This document shows positions 1-5,910 of a stretch of 6,962 bases of DNA, in pieces. The DNA comes from JBOHRE01 sp050732635 (lineage in GTDB: Bacteria; Gemmatimonadota; Gemmatimonadetes; Longimicrobiales; RSA9). The stretch spans positions 1 through 6,962 of the forward strand of contig JBOHRE010000133.1 of NCBI GenBank assembly GCA_050732635.1. The letters run 5' to 3'. The translations under genes were made by a program, and so were the position numbers. The notes beneath the pieces were generated by a model. It worked only from the letters and a program-made list of their open reading frames with translations, was not told the DNA's origin and made no database searches. Position 1 is the first letter of the stretch. Each line of letters opens with the position of its first letter.

Positions 1-112
1 GGGCGCAAGCCCTCTGAAGGGCCGTTCGAGACGAGGACGTCGATAGGCGGCAGGTGCAAGCATGGCGACATGCTCAGCCGAGCCGTACTAATCGCCCGTG
101 TGGCTTGGCCAG
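1..112 (+). rRNA. rrl: 23S ribosomal RNA, 3' end (partial)
   Basis: This is the last part of the large-subunit rRNA; its 5' portion lies outside the window. The sequence carries the conserved 3'-terminal landmarks of bacterial 23S rRNA: the GACGAGGACGTCGATAGGC block (about 31-49), the hairpin around GCATGGCGACATGC (59-72), and the near-universal CCGTACTAAT segment (83-92) followed by a terminal segment ending in GGCTTGGCC. Aligning by eye with the E. coli 3' end places the mature terminus near 112, give or take a few bases. A 5S gene follows in the usual 23S-5S order. Confidence 0.95.
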
Positions 113-203
113 CTCCCCACAGAGCTACCAGCCGGCCTGACCTCGCTTCAGCGCACGATCCCCTTTCGAGGCGTCCACTCTCTGCCCGCACCCACTTTTG
201 TTC

Positions 204-228
204 GTGGTTCGTAGTTACTACGAACCAC
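204..228 (+). repeat. Perfect inverted repeat (hairpin) in 23S-5S spacer
   Basis: Bases 204-214 (GTGGTTCGTAG) are the exact reverse complement of 218-228, separated by the three bases TTA. This predicts an 11-bp stem with a 3-nt loop in the precursor rRNA, about 90 bases after the 23S end and 11 bases before the 5S start. No T tract follows, so it is not a standard terminator. A processing hairpin (for example an RNase III or RNase E entry structure) is a reasonable guess. A small mobile palindrome inserted in the spacer is the alternative. Confidence 0.8.
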
Positions 229-238
229 CAACCAGCTT

Positions 239-356
239 CGCCGGCGGCAACAGCGCGGGGGCCACACCCGTTCCCATCCCGAACACGGTCGTTAAGCCCC
301 GCAGCGCGGATGGTACTGCTCGGGAGACCGAGTGGGAGAGTACGACGTCGCCGGCA
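239..356 (+). rRNA. rrf: 5S ribosomal RNA
   Basis: This is a complete 5S rRNA of about 117 nt, the RNA of the large-subunit central protuberance. Helix I is directly visible: GCCGGCG (240-246) pairs with CGCCGGC (349-355). Between the arms are the expected landmarks: GCGGGGGCCACACCCG, TCCCATCCCGAACACGG, the TTAAGCCCCGCAGCGC region, GATGGTACTGC, and the GGGAGAC...GTGGGAGAGTA loop E/helix IV-V segment. The mature ends may differ by one to three bases. It lies about 127 bases after the 23S end and is presumably transcribed with it. Confidence 0.95.
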
Positions 357-363
357 CTCTGGT

Positions 364-402
364 CGAGCGCCTCCGAGTCCAGTCGGGATCCGGAGGCGCT
401 CG
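364..402 (+). terminator. Strong hairpin just after 5S; possible rRNA operon end or processing signal
   Basis: Bases 364-375 (CGAGCGCCTCCG) and 391-402 (CGGAGGCGCTCG) are perfect reverse complements, giving a G+C-rich 12-bp stem. The 15-base loop can form four more pairs (377-380 with 386-389) after one A-C mismatch. It begins about 8 bases past the 5S end, where rRNA operon terminators often lie. The bases after the stem (TGCATCCAGG) contain no T run, so a classical intrinsic terminator is not supported. It could work with Rho, protect or process the 5S 3' end, or act as a U-tract-less terminator. Confidence 0.5.
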
Positions 403-634
403 TGCATCCAGGGCACCGGGCTGCACGCCCGCTCGGCGGCGCTGCGGCTCGATCTCCGCAGAGCGCTCCGGCCGCTGCACCAGCCCGGGCTCCGGTCGCA
501 GTCGCGATCGCGCCCTGCCGAGACAGAGCCGAGCACCGCCGCCACCCGGGTCGCGGGCCGTGGGGCCGGTCCGGCTCACCGGGGCGGCGTTCCACGGTCT
601 TTCCCCGTCCAGCGGAAGGGCGCATGTTACGCAT
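403..634 (+). other. Non-coding, structure-rich spacer between rrn operon and era
   Basis: No convincing gene lies here: every open frame overlaps the 5S or runs on as a shadow of era, with compositionally biased Arg/Pro/Ala-rich translations. The stretch is very G+C-rich and full of potential secondary structure. TGCGG (443-447) faces CCGCA (456-460), extended by GCGC (439-442 with 463-466) across a 2-base bulge. There are perfect 10-bp palindromes at 482-491 (AGCCCGGGCT) and 503-512 (CGCGATCGCG). I cannot identify a sigma-70-like promoter with confidence. The region presumably holds the era promoter or a long 5' leader. Confidence 0.5.
614..620 (+). promoter_or_regulatory. Probable ribosome binding site of era
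   Basis: GGAAGGG is purine-rich and ends 14 bases before the ATG at 635, a somewhat long spacing. A nearer ATG at 624 is out of frame with era and meets a stop after four codons, so it is not the era start. The site supports 635 over the upstream in-frame extension, which would start inside the 5S gene. Confidence 0.45.
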
Positions 635-1570
635 ATGAGCGACAGTCCGGAGCGGGCGTCGACCGGGGCGGCCGTAGAGACGCGAGCGGGTTACGTGGCG
701 CTGGTCGGACTGCCGAACGTCGGCAAATCGACGCTGCTCAACGCGCTCACGGGTGAGAAGCTGAGCATCGTGACACCTCGCGCGCAGACAACGCGAGAGC
801 GCGTCATGGGGATCCTCACGACGGACCGGGCACAGCTGGTGTTCGTCGATACGCCCGGTCTGCTGGAGCCGCGCTATCTGTTGCAGGAATCGATGTTGCA
901 CGCGGCGCGCGGTGCGATCATGGACGCAGACGCCGTGCTGCTGCTTCTGGATGCACTCCGGCCGGGCGAAACGCTGCCGGCGGGCGAACCGCTGAGGCTG
1001 CTGGAGAGGCGCCGCGAGGCGCTTTTTGTTGTTGTGAACAAGATCGATGTGGTCGCAGCCGAGACGGTCGACGAGCTGGGCGAGCGAGCACGGGCGCAGT
1101 TCGGGGTCGAGCCGCATCAGGTTTCGGCAGTCACCGGGGTAGGCGTCGCGGAATTGCGCGAGGCGCTGGCAGCAACGCTGCCGATCTCGCCCTACCTGTA
1201 TCCGGCCGACGAGTTGGCGGTGCAGCCGGTCCGGTTTTTCGTGGCCGAGCTGATCCGGGAAACGGTATTCGAGCGTTACGAGCAGGAGGTGCCGTACAGC
1301 ACTGCGGTGCAGATCGAGGAATTTCGGGAAACAGAGGATCCAGTGTACATCCGGGCGACCATCGTGCTGGAGCGCGACACGCAAAAGGCGATCGTGATCG
1401 GCAGCGGTGGGGTGGGGATCCGGGACCTGGGTCAACGCTCGCGGTCGAAGATCGAAGCGTTCATTGGCCGGCACATTTATCTCGACCTGTGGGTGAAGAC
1501 GCGGCCGGGCTGGCGCAAGAAGGCAGCGGCGCTGCGGGAATTCGGGTACCCGCCACCAGAGCGGGCGTAG
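635..1570 (+). CDS. era: GTPase Era (30S ribosome assembly)
   Basis: 311 residues, close to the usual Era length of about 300. Era is a GTPase that binds the 3' end of 16S rRNA and assists late 30S maturation. All G motifs are visible: G1 GLPNVGKS (25-32), the G2 threonine region QTTR (51-54), G3 DTPG (72-75), G4 NKID (135-138) and G5 SA (164-165). The C-terminal KH domain follows (about 196-300), with FVAELIRE (202-209), the E-VPYS segment (218-222) and the GxxG loop at 256-259. The loop reads GSGG where most Era proteins as I recall them have GKGG, a notable loss of a basic residue at the RNA-facing turn. The ATG at 635 is chosen because the homologous sequence begins about 17 residues later and an upstream start at 332 would lie in the 5S. 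It is the first gene after the rRNA operon, and the Trm112-type gene follows after 43 bases. Confidence 0.95.
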   Translation: MSDSPERASTGAAVETRAGYVALVGLPNVGKSTLLNALTGEKLSIVTPRAQTTRERVMGILTTDRAQLVFVDTPGLLEPRYLLQESMLHAARGAIMDADAVLLLLDALRPGETLPAGEPLRLLERRREALFVVVNKIDVVAAETVDELGERARAQFGVEPHQVSAVTGVGVAELREALAATLPISPYLYPADELAVQPVRFFVAELIRETVFERYEQEVPYSTAVQIEEFRETEDPVYIRATIVLERDTQKAIVIGSGGVGIRDLGQRSRSKIEAFIGRHIYLDLWVKTRPGWRKKAAALREFGYPPPERA

Positions 1571-1604
1571 CTGTCGCGGGGTGGTCGAACCAAGCAGAGC
1601 GGAC

Positions 1605-1610
1605 GGGAGG
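1605..1610 (+). promoter_or_regulatory. Ribosome binding site of the Trm112-type gene
   Basis: GGGAGG is the clearest Shine-Dalgarno sequence in the window. It ends only 3 bases before the ATG at 1614, which is tight but usable. It favours that ATG over an in-frame GTG at 1581, which would add 11 residues not expected in the family. Confidence 0.55.
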
Positions 1611-1613
1611 AAA

Positions 1614-1778
1614 ATGCTGGATCAGAGGCTTCTGGAGATCCTGGTGTGCCCGAAGTGCAAGGGCGACCTGGAATACCGGCCGGACTCGAGCGAGCTGCGG
1701 TGTCACGCGTGTCGTCTGGTCTATGCTGTACGTGACGACATTCCGATCATGCTCGTGGATGAGGCGAAGCCGTTCTGA
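1614..1778 (+). CDS. Trm112 family zinc-ribbon protein (YcaR/UPF0434-like)
   Basis: A 54-residue protein with the typical start LLEILVCPKCKGDL, where the LL-I-L-CP-C-K-L pattern is the signature of the family. A second CxxC pair (CHAC, 30-33) joins C12 and C15 to make a four-cysteine zinc site. The end also matches: LVYAVRDDIPIMLVDEA, where the Y-(P/A)-(I/V)-xx-x-IP-ML-(V/P)-(D/E)-A motif is characteristic. In eukaryotes and archaea, Trm112 is a small obligatory partner that stabilises several methyltransferases acting on tRNA, rRNA and release factors. The role of the short bacterial members is much less defined, so no partner is assigned. All four cysteines are intact. It lies between era and the outer-membrane protein gene, with gaps of 43 and 33 bases, consistent with one transcript. 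Confidence 0.9.
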   Translation: MLDQRLLEILVCPKCKGDLEYRPDSSELRCHACRLVYAVRDDIPIMLVDEAKPF

Positions 1779-1811
1779 GCGGACGGATCCGGAGCATTGG
1801 CCGGGGCGCCA

Positions 1812-2798
1812 ATGCGCTGGCTGAGGGCCGCGCTGGCGCCGCTGGCGGTCGCTTCCGCACTCGCGGGCTGGAGCCCGGTGCGTGCCCAGGGCACGGGCGC
1901 CGTAGAATCGAACGAATGCTGCCTGTTCCTGTTGCTCCGGGTCGGAGCGGAGGCGGTCTCGCTCGGCACGGCGGTCAGCGCGCGGGCATCGTCGGAATCG
2001 ATGTGGGGCAACCCCGCGGGGCTCGCACCGCTCGACTCCGGCAGCTTCGTGCTAAACCACGTCACGGGCACGGGTGTGCCGATCGACGGCTTCACGCTCC
2101 TGTTCACGCCAGAGCGGCTCGGCACGGTCGGTCTCTCCTATCTGTTGATCGATCAGGGCGAGTCGGTCGAGACCGACGAGCTCGGGCGGCCAATCGGCTC
2201 GTTCACGGTTCGGGATCACGTCCTGGTCGGCTCGTTCGCGGCGCTTCTCGGTCGTGGATTCACGGGTGGCATCAACTACAAGCTGTACCTCGAGCGGGTC
2301 GTGTGTCACGGAGCGACCGTGAGCTGCACGGATTTTTCGGCCTCGACACATGCCCTGGATCTGGGGGTCCGCTACGAGCCGCCCGCCCTACCCACGCTGC
2401 GGCTCGGCGCCACGGTGCAGCATCTCGGCTTTCCGCTACAGGTGATCAATGCACGTCAGGCCGATCCGCCACCCGCGCGCGTGCGGTTCGGCGCCGGCTA
2501 CGAGTTGCTGCACCATGTGCGGCGCGATGCCGTGTTCCAGCTGTGGCTTTCGGCCGAGCTGATGAGTCGCCTCGATCTGAGGTCGTCACGCGGCTTCGTC
2601 GGTGCCGAGCTCCTGGCCGAGCGAGCGATCTTCCTGCGCGCCGGCTATGCAGGCGGCACAGGCCTGCAGAGCGGCCCCGCGGTGGGCGTAGGTATGGATT
2701 ATGATCGCTTTACGGTCGCCGTCGCGAAGAGCTTCACGGGCTCCTCACTCACTCCGGATGAAGAGCCGTTTCAGATCACGTTCACGATCCGCTTCTGA
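1812..2798 (+). CDS. PorV/PorQ-like outer-membrane beta-barrel protein
   Basis: 328 residues from the ATG. An N-terminal signal peptide is clear: MRWLR, a hydrophobic run to about W20, then VRA-Q with probable cleavage after A25. Mature residues 39-72 carry the PorV/PorQ (FadL-related) signature FLLLRVGAEAVSLGTA followed by SSESMWGNPAGLA. The rest alternates in barrel-like strands with Tyr/Phe/Gly-rich turns, and the chain ends ITFTIRF, a C-terminal aromatic beta-signal typical of BAM-inserted proteins. Relatives include type IX secretion shuttle components and many uncharacterised barrels, so a secretion role cannot be claimed: no other type IX genes are visible. Adjacent cysteines at 36-37 lie just after the signal peptide and are not a lipobox. 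A TTG at 1797 would add five residues; GGAG sits only two bases before it, so the ATG is preferred. The envelope gene downstream begins about 16 bases after its stop. Confidence 0.85.
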   Translation: MRWLRAALAPLAVASALAGWSPVRAQGTGAVESNECCLFLLLRVGAEAVSLGTAVSARASSESMWGNPAGLAPLDSGSFVLNHVTGTGVPIDGFTLLFTPERLGTVGLSYLLIDQGESVETDELGRPIGSFTVRDHVLVGSFAALLGRGFTGGINYKLYLERVVCHGATVSCTDFSASTHALDLGVRYEPPALPTLRLGATVQHLGFPLQVINARQADPPPARVRFGAGYELLHHVRRDAVFQLWLSAELMSRLDLRSSRGFVGAELLAERAIFLRAGYAGGTGLQSGPAVGVGMDYDRFTVAVAKSFTGSSLTPDEEPFQITFTIRF

Positions 2799-2814
2799 GT
2801 CCGTTGGCGGCGCG

Positions 2815-3696
2815 GTGCTGGGTCTCCGCCGCGGCCCGGCGCGTCTCCGCCGCGGCCGGGCGCTCCCGCTGGCCTGCCTGCTGATCGCCGCGCTGATCGT
2901 TCCGCCTCGGCTGGCGGCGCAGGCGGCCGGGAGCGTCGAGCCGGCGGTGCTGGGGCCCCGGGTCGGCACGGTCTTCGCGCCGGCCGTCGACACAGCGGCC
3001 CCTGCGGGTGCCGCGCTACTGCTATCCGCGGTGGTGCCCGGAGCGGGACAATGGCGGCTGGGAGCGGAGCGCTGGATTCTCTTCACGACGCTCGAGATCT
3101 GGGGCTGGCTCAGCTTCGCCGACCACCGACACGAGGCGCGTGTGCTGGAACGTGAGTACCGGGACCTCGCCTGGTCCGTGGCGCGACGGGTCAGTACCGG
3201 CGAGCGCCGCGACGGCGACTTCGAATACTACGAGGCTCTGGCGTCGACTCTCTACGAGGCGAGTGGCGCGTTCGATGTCGATCCTGGCGTGCCGGGGATC
3301 CAGCCGGAGACCGATCCAGCCACTTACAACGGGCAGACCTGGCGATTGGCGCAGGCGCTGTTCCTGCCGTCCGGCGCCGCCGCCGATCCCGCTTTGCCCG
3401 AGTACCAGCGGGCCCTCGAGTACTACCTCGAGAATGCTACGCCGCCCGAGTTCGCCTGGTCGTGGGGCGACAACCGCATCGAGCAGCAGCTGTACCGGCG
3501 GTTGATCCGGGAGAGCGACGAGGCGTTCCGCAGCGCCACCGCGCGGCTCGGAATCCTGCTTGCGAACCACGTGCTGAGCGCGATCGATGCGTTCGCCATC
3601 GCCCGGCTGGGCGGCACAGTCGGGGTCGAGCTGCGTGGGCTACCGGGGCGGGACGCGGCGGCGTTCAGCATTCGCCTGCCGGCGCCGTGGCAATGA
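2815..3696 (+). CDS. Exported/membrane protein resembling DUF5683
   Basis: 293 residues from a GTG chosen because it leaves a 16-base gap after the barrel gene and gives a normal signal sequence: a basic n-region (LRRGPARLRRGRA), hydrophobic core 17-29, and LAA-Q at 33-36 as the likely cleavage site. In-frame ATGs at 2758 and 2701 would lengthen the n-region and overlap the upstream gene by 41 or 98 bases. LLLSAVVPGAGQW (68-80) followed by a hydrophobic segment WILFTTLEIWGWLSF (87-101) matches the pattern I associate with DUF5683 proteins. The middle (about 105-240) is polar and rich in Tyr, Glu and Arg. A C-terminal segment ANHVLSAIDAFAIARLGG (250-267) is also typical. The function is unknown. 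Pairing with an outer-membrane barrel gene suggests an envelope role. A 21-base tandem repeat lies in the n-region codons. The start is uncertain; the gene itself is secure. Confidence 0.75.
   Translation: MLGLRRGPARLRRGRALPLACLLIAALIVPPRLAAQAAGSVEPAVLGPRVGTVFAPAVDTAAPAGAALLLSAVVPGAGQWRLGAERWILFTTLEIWGWLSFADHRHEARVLEREYRDLAWSVARRVSTGERRDGDFEYYEALASTLYEASGAFDVDPGVPGIQPETDPATYNGQTWRLAQALFLPSGAAADPALPEYQRALEYYLENATPPEFAWSWGDNRIEQQLYRRLIRESDEAFRSATARLGILLANHVLSAIDAFAIARLGGTVGVELRGLPGRDAAAFSIRLPAPWQ
2822..2863 (+). repeat. Two-copy 21-base tandem repeat in signal-peptide codons
   Basis: GTCTCCGCCGCGGCC occurs at 2822-2836 and again, identical, at 2843-2857. The 21-base period is exactly seven codons, so the reading frame is kept and the protein shows LRRGPAR then LRRGRAL. 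It looks like a small in-frame duplication that doubled the positive charge ahead of the hydrophobic core. It falls just after the chosen GTG start and lies inside the gene whichever start is used. Confidence 0.75.
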
Positions 3697-3709
3697 TCGC
3701 GAAGCTGCA

Positions 3710-5869
3710 ATGATCTCGCCCGAACGCATCATCGATTATCTGCGCGTCGAGGCCGGCCGCCCGCTCAAGGCCCGCGAGCTGGCTCAGGGGTTGGACATAC
3801 CCGAATCGGCGCTCGAGGCTTTCGAAGAGCTGCTCGGACAGCTCGAGCGCGATGGACTGCTGTACCGGGTCCGGCGCCAGCGCTATGCCGCGCCGGACAA
3901 GATCAATCTGGCCGTCGGCCGGATTCAGCTCATCCGCAGTGGCGCGGGCTTTGTGGTGCGCGAGAACGGCGAACCGGACGTATTCGTGCCGCCCGAATCG
4001 CTGGGCTCCGCGATGCATGGTGATCGAGTCGTCGCCCGCATCGAAGGGCGGCAGCGAGGCGACCGGCCGACCGGCCGCGTCATCCGAGTGCTGGAGCGCG
4101 CCCGCAGCACGATCGTCGGAGTCTATCATCCGGCGCGCAACTTCGGCTTCGTGACGCCCGAAGATCGCCGCCTCAAGCGCGATGTGTTCGTTCCGCCCGG
4201 CCTCGAAGCGGGCGCAGCGGATGGCGATATGGTGGTCGTGCGGATCACGAACTGGGGCGACTCGCACAAGGGACCGGTCGGCGACGTCGAGCAGGTGCTC
4301 GGGCCGCTGGCCGGGCCCGGTGTCGATATTCTCGCAGTGGCCTACGGCCACGAGCTACCGCTCGAATTCGGCGCGGCCGTCACCACGGAGGCCGAGCGCG
4401 TGCGGGCGGCGGGCATCCCGGCGAGTGAATTGGCACGCCGTCTCGACCTTCGCGAGCAGTTGGTTTTCACCATCGATCCCGCCGATGCGAAGGATCACGA
4501 TGACGCGCTGTCCATCGTGGCCGCAGAGCACGGTGGCTGGCAGGTCGGCATTCACATCGCGGACGTGAGCCATTTCGTGCAGGAAGGCACGCTAGTCGAC
4601 GCGGAAGCGATGCAACGCGCGACCAGCGTGTACCTCGTCGATCGCACGATCCCGATGCTGCCAGAGGCGCTGTCGAACGATCTCTGCTCACTCGTGCCCG
4701 ATCAGGATCGCCTCGCCATCTCCGTTCTGCTGCGCCTGAGTGACGATGGGCGGGTGCTCGAGGAGCGCGTCGCCCGCACCGTAATCCGTTGCGGTGCCAG
4801 GTTGTCCTACGAGGATGCGCAGGGGATCATTGACGCGAAGCGGTCGATCGCGCCCGACCTGGATGAGGCTATCCGGCGGCTTCAGTCCCTGGCAGAGCGA
4901 CTGCGGCAGGCTCGTGCCGAACGCGGCAGCATCGACTTCGATCTCCCGGCGGCCCGCGTCATCCTCGGTCAGGAGGGAGAGCCGGTCGACATTCAGCGCG
5001 TAACGCGGCTGGAGGCACACCGCCTGATCGAAGATTTCATGTTGCTGGCGAACGAGACGATCGCGCGGCTGGCGGTCGACCACAGTGCGCCGCTGGTGTT
5101 CCGCATCCACGAGGGGCCGTCCACGGACCGCGTCGAGCAGCTGCGGCAGTTCCTGGCAAGCCTCGGTCTCCGTCTCGGCGTACACGGTACGCCGAAGCCC
5201 AAGGACTTCCAGCGCGTCCTGACGCAGGCCTCCGGCCGACCTGAGGAGGCGCTCATCTCGACCGTGATCCTGCGCTCCATGAAACGCGCTCGCTACAGTG
5301 CCGAGAACCTGGGGCACTTCGGCCTTGCGGCGGATTTCTACACGCATTTCACCTCACCCATCCGGCGCTACCCGGATCTGGTCGTGCACCGTCTGATCAC
5401 GCGCCGATTCATCGACGGCGAGCAGCTCTCGAGCGATAACGACATCGAGCAGCGTGACGAGGTGGCCCGCCATTCCAGCGAACGCGAGCAGGTGGCCACC
5501 GAGGCGGAGCGGGACAGCATTGAACTGAAGAAGGTCGAGTTCATGGAACGTCACCTCGGTGACGACTTCGAGGGCACCATCAGCGGCGTGACCTCCTTCG
5601 GACTCTTCGTGCTGCTCGACCGATTCTTCGTGGAAGGGCTCGTGCATGTCAGCTCACTCGATGACGATTACTACGTCTTCATCGAGGAGCAGTACTCGCT
5701 GCTGGGTGAAAACACACGCCGCCGTTTCCGTTTGGGCGATCGCGTTCAGGTGCGCGTCGCAGCCGTGAACCTCGAGGAGCGCAAGATCGATTTCGAGCTG
5801 CTGGCCGAAGGCGGCAAGCGCGGCCGGCGTCCGGCCAAGAGCTTTGACAGAGCGCGTGGTCGCCCCTAA
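3710..5869 (+). CDS. rnr: Ribonuclease R (RNase II/R family 3'-5' exoribonuclease)
   Basis: 719 residues, within the family range though shorter than E. coli RNase R (about 813). RNase R degrades structured RNA processively from the 3' end and acts in rRNA quality control and mRNA decay. Domains in order: winged-helix-like N-terminus (about 1-62, with LKARELAQ and LERDGLLYRV), cold-shock domain 1 (about 70-130), cold-shock domain 2 (about 134-205, NFGFV...DVFVPP), the RNB catalytic domain (about 240-570), an S1 domain (about 616-700, GTISGVTSFGLFV), and a short basic tail (KRGRRPAKSFDRARGRP). The metal-binding signature DPADAKDHDDAL has D256, D262, D264 and D265 all intact, and TSPIRRYPD (548-556) is the second hallmark. 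The ATG at 3710 begins the winged-helix homology; no strong Shine-Dalgarno precedes it, and the gap from the upstream stop is 13 bases, so translational coupling is plausible. Confidence 0.96.
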   Translation: MISPERIIDYLRVEAGRPLKARELAQGLDIPESALEAFEELLGQLERDGLLYRVRRQRYAAPDKINLAVGRIQLIRSGAGFVVRENGEPDVFVPPESLGSAMHGDRVVARIEGRQRGDRPTGRVIRVLERARSTIVGVYHPARNFGFVTPEDRRLKRDVFVPPGLEAGAADGDMVVVRITNWGDSHKGPVGDVEQVLGPLAGPGVDILAVAYGHELPLEFGAAVTTEAERVRAAGIPASELARRLDLREQLVFTIDPADAKDHDDALSIVAAEHGGWQVGIHIADVSHFVQEGTLVDAEAMQRATSVYLVDRTIPMLPEALSNDLCSLVPDQDRLAISVLLRLSDDGRVLEERVARTVIRCGARLSYEDAQGIIDAKRSIAPDLDEAIRRLQSLAERLRQARAERGSIDFDLPAARVILGQEGEPVDIQRVTRLEAHRLIEDFMLLANETIARLAVDHSAPLVFRIHEGPSTDRVEQLRQFLASLGLRLGVHGTPKPKDFQRVLTQASGRPEEALISTVILRSMKRARYSAENLGHFGLAADFYTHFTSPIRRYPDLVVHRLITRRFIDGEQLSSDNDIEQRDEVARHSSEREQVATEAERDSIELKKVEFMERHLGDDFEGTISGVTSFGLFVLLDRFFVEGLVHVSSLDDDYYVFIEEQYSLLGENTRRRFRLGDRVQVRVAAVNLEERKIDFELLAEGGKRGRRPAKSFDRARGRP

Positions 5870-5910
5870 TTTGAGAAGACCTCCCCGTCATCTGGCGTCC
5901 GCCGCGACGA

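Noticed and set aside
364..402. Classical Rho-independent terminator after the 5S
   Set aside because: The stem is strong, but no T run follows, so only a tentative terminator or processing role is given.
332..634. N-terminal extension of Era by 101 residues
   Set aside because: The upstream ATG lies inside the 5S rRNA gene, and the added residues are compositionally biased with no Era homology. The ATG at 635 gives a normal-length Era.
70..756. 228-codon plus-strand frame starting inside the 23S rRNA
   Set aside because: It crosses the 23S end, the 5S gene and the start of era in another frame; the translation is low-complexity Arg/Pro/Ala-rich.
218..1474. 418-codon open frame on the minus strand
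   Set aside because: It runs antisense through the 5S rRNA and most of era, with an Arg/His/Gln-rich translation lacking any domain. It is a shadow frame caused by high G+C codon use.
2701..2814. Earlier starts (ATG 2701 or 2758) for the DUF5683-like gene
   Set aside because: They overlap the barrel gene by 98 or 41 bases and add an Arg/Ser-rich stretch before an otherwise normal signal peptide. The ATG at 2758 cannot be fully excluded.
2863..2880. Possible lipoprotein lipobox (LPLAC) in the DUF5683-like protein
   Set aside because: The residues before the cysteine do not fit the lipobox (Pro at -3, Leu at -2), and the hydrophobic core continues after it, so ordinary signal peptidase cleavage at LAA-Q is more likely.
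3587..3709. Upstream extension of RNase R by 41 residues
   Set aside because: It overlaps the DUF5683-like coding sequence in another frame, and the added Arg/Gly/Ser-rich residues precede the winged-helix start at MISPERI.
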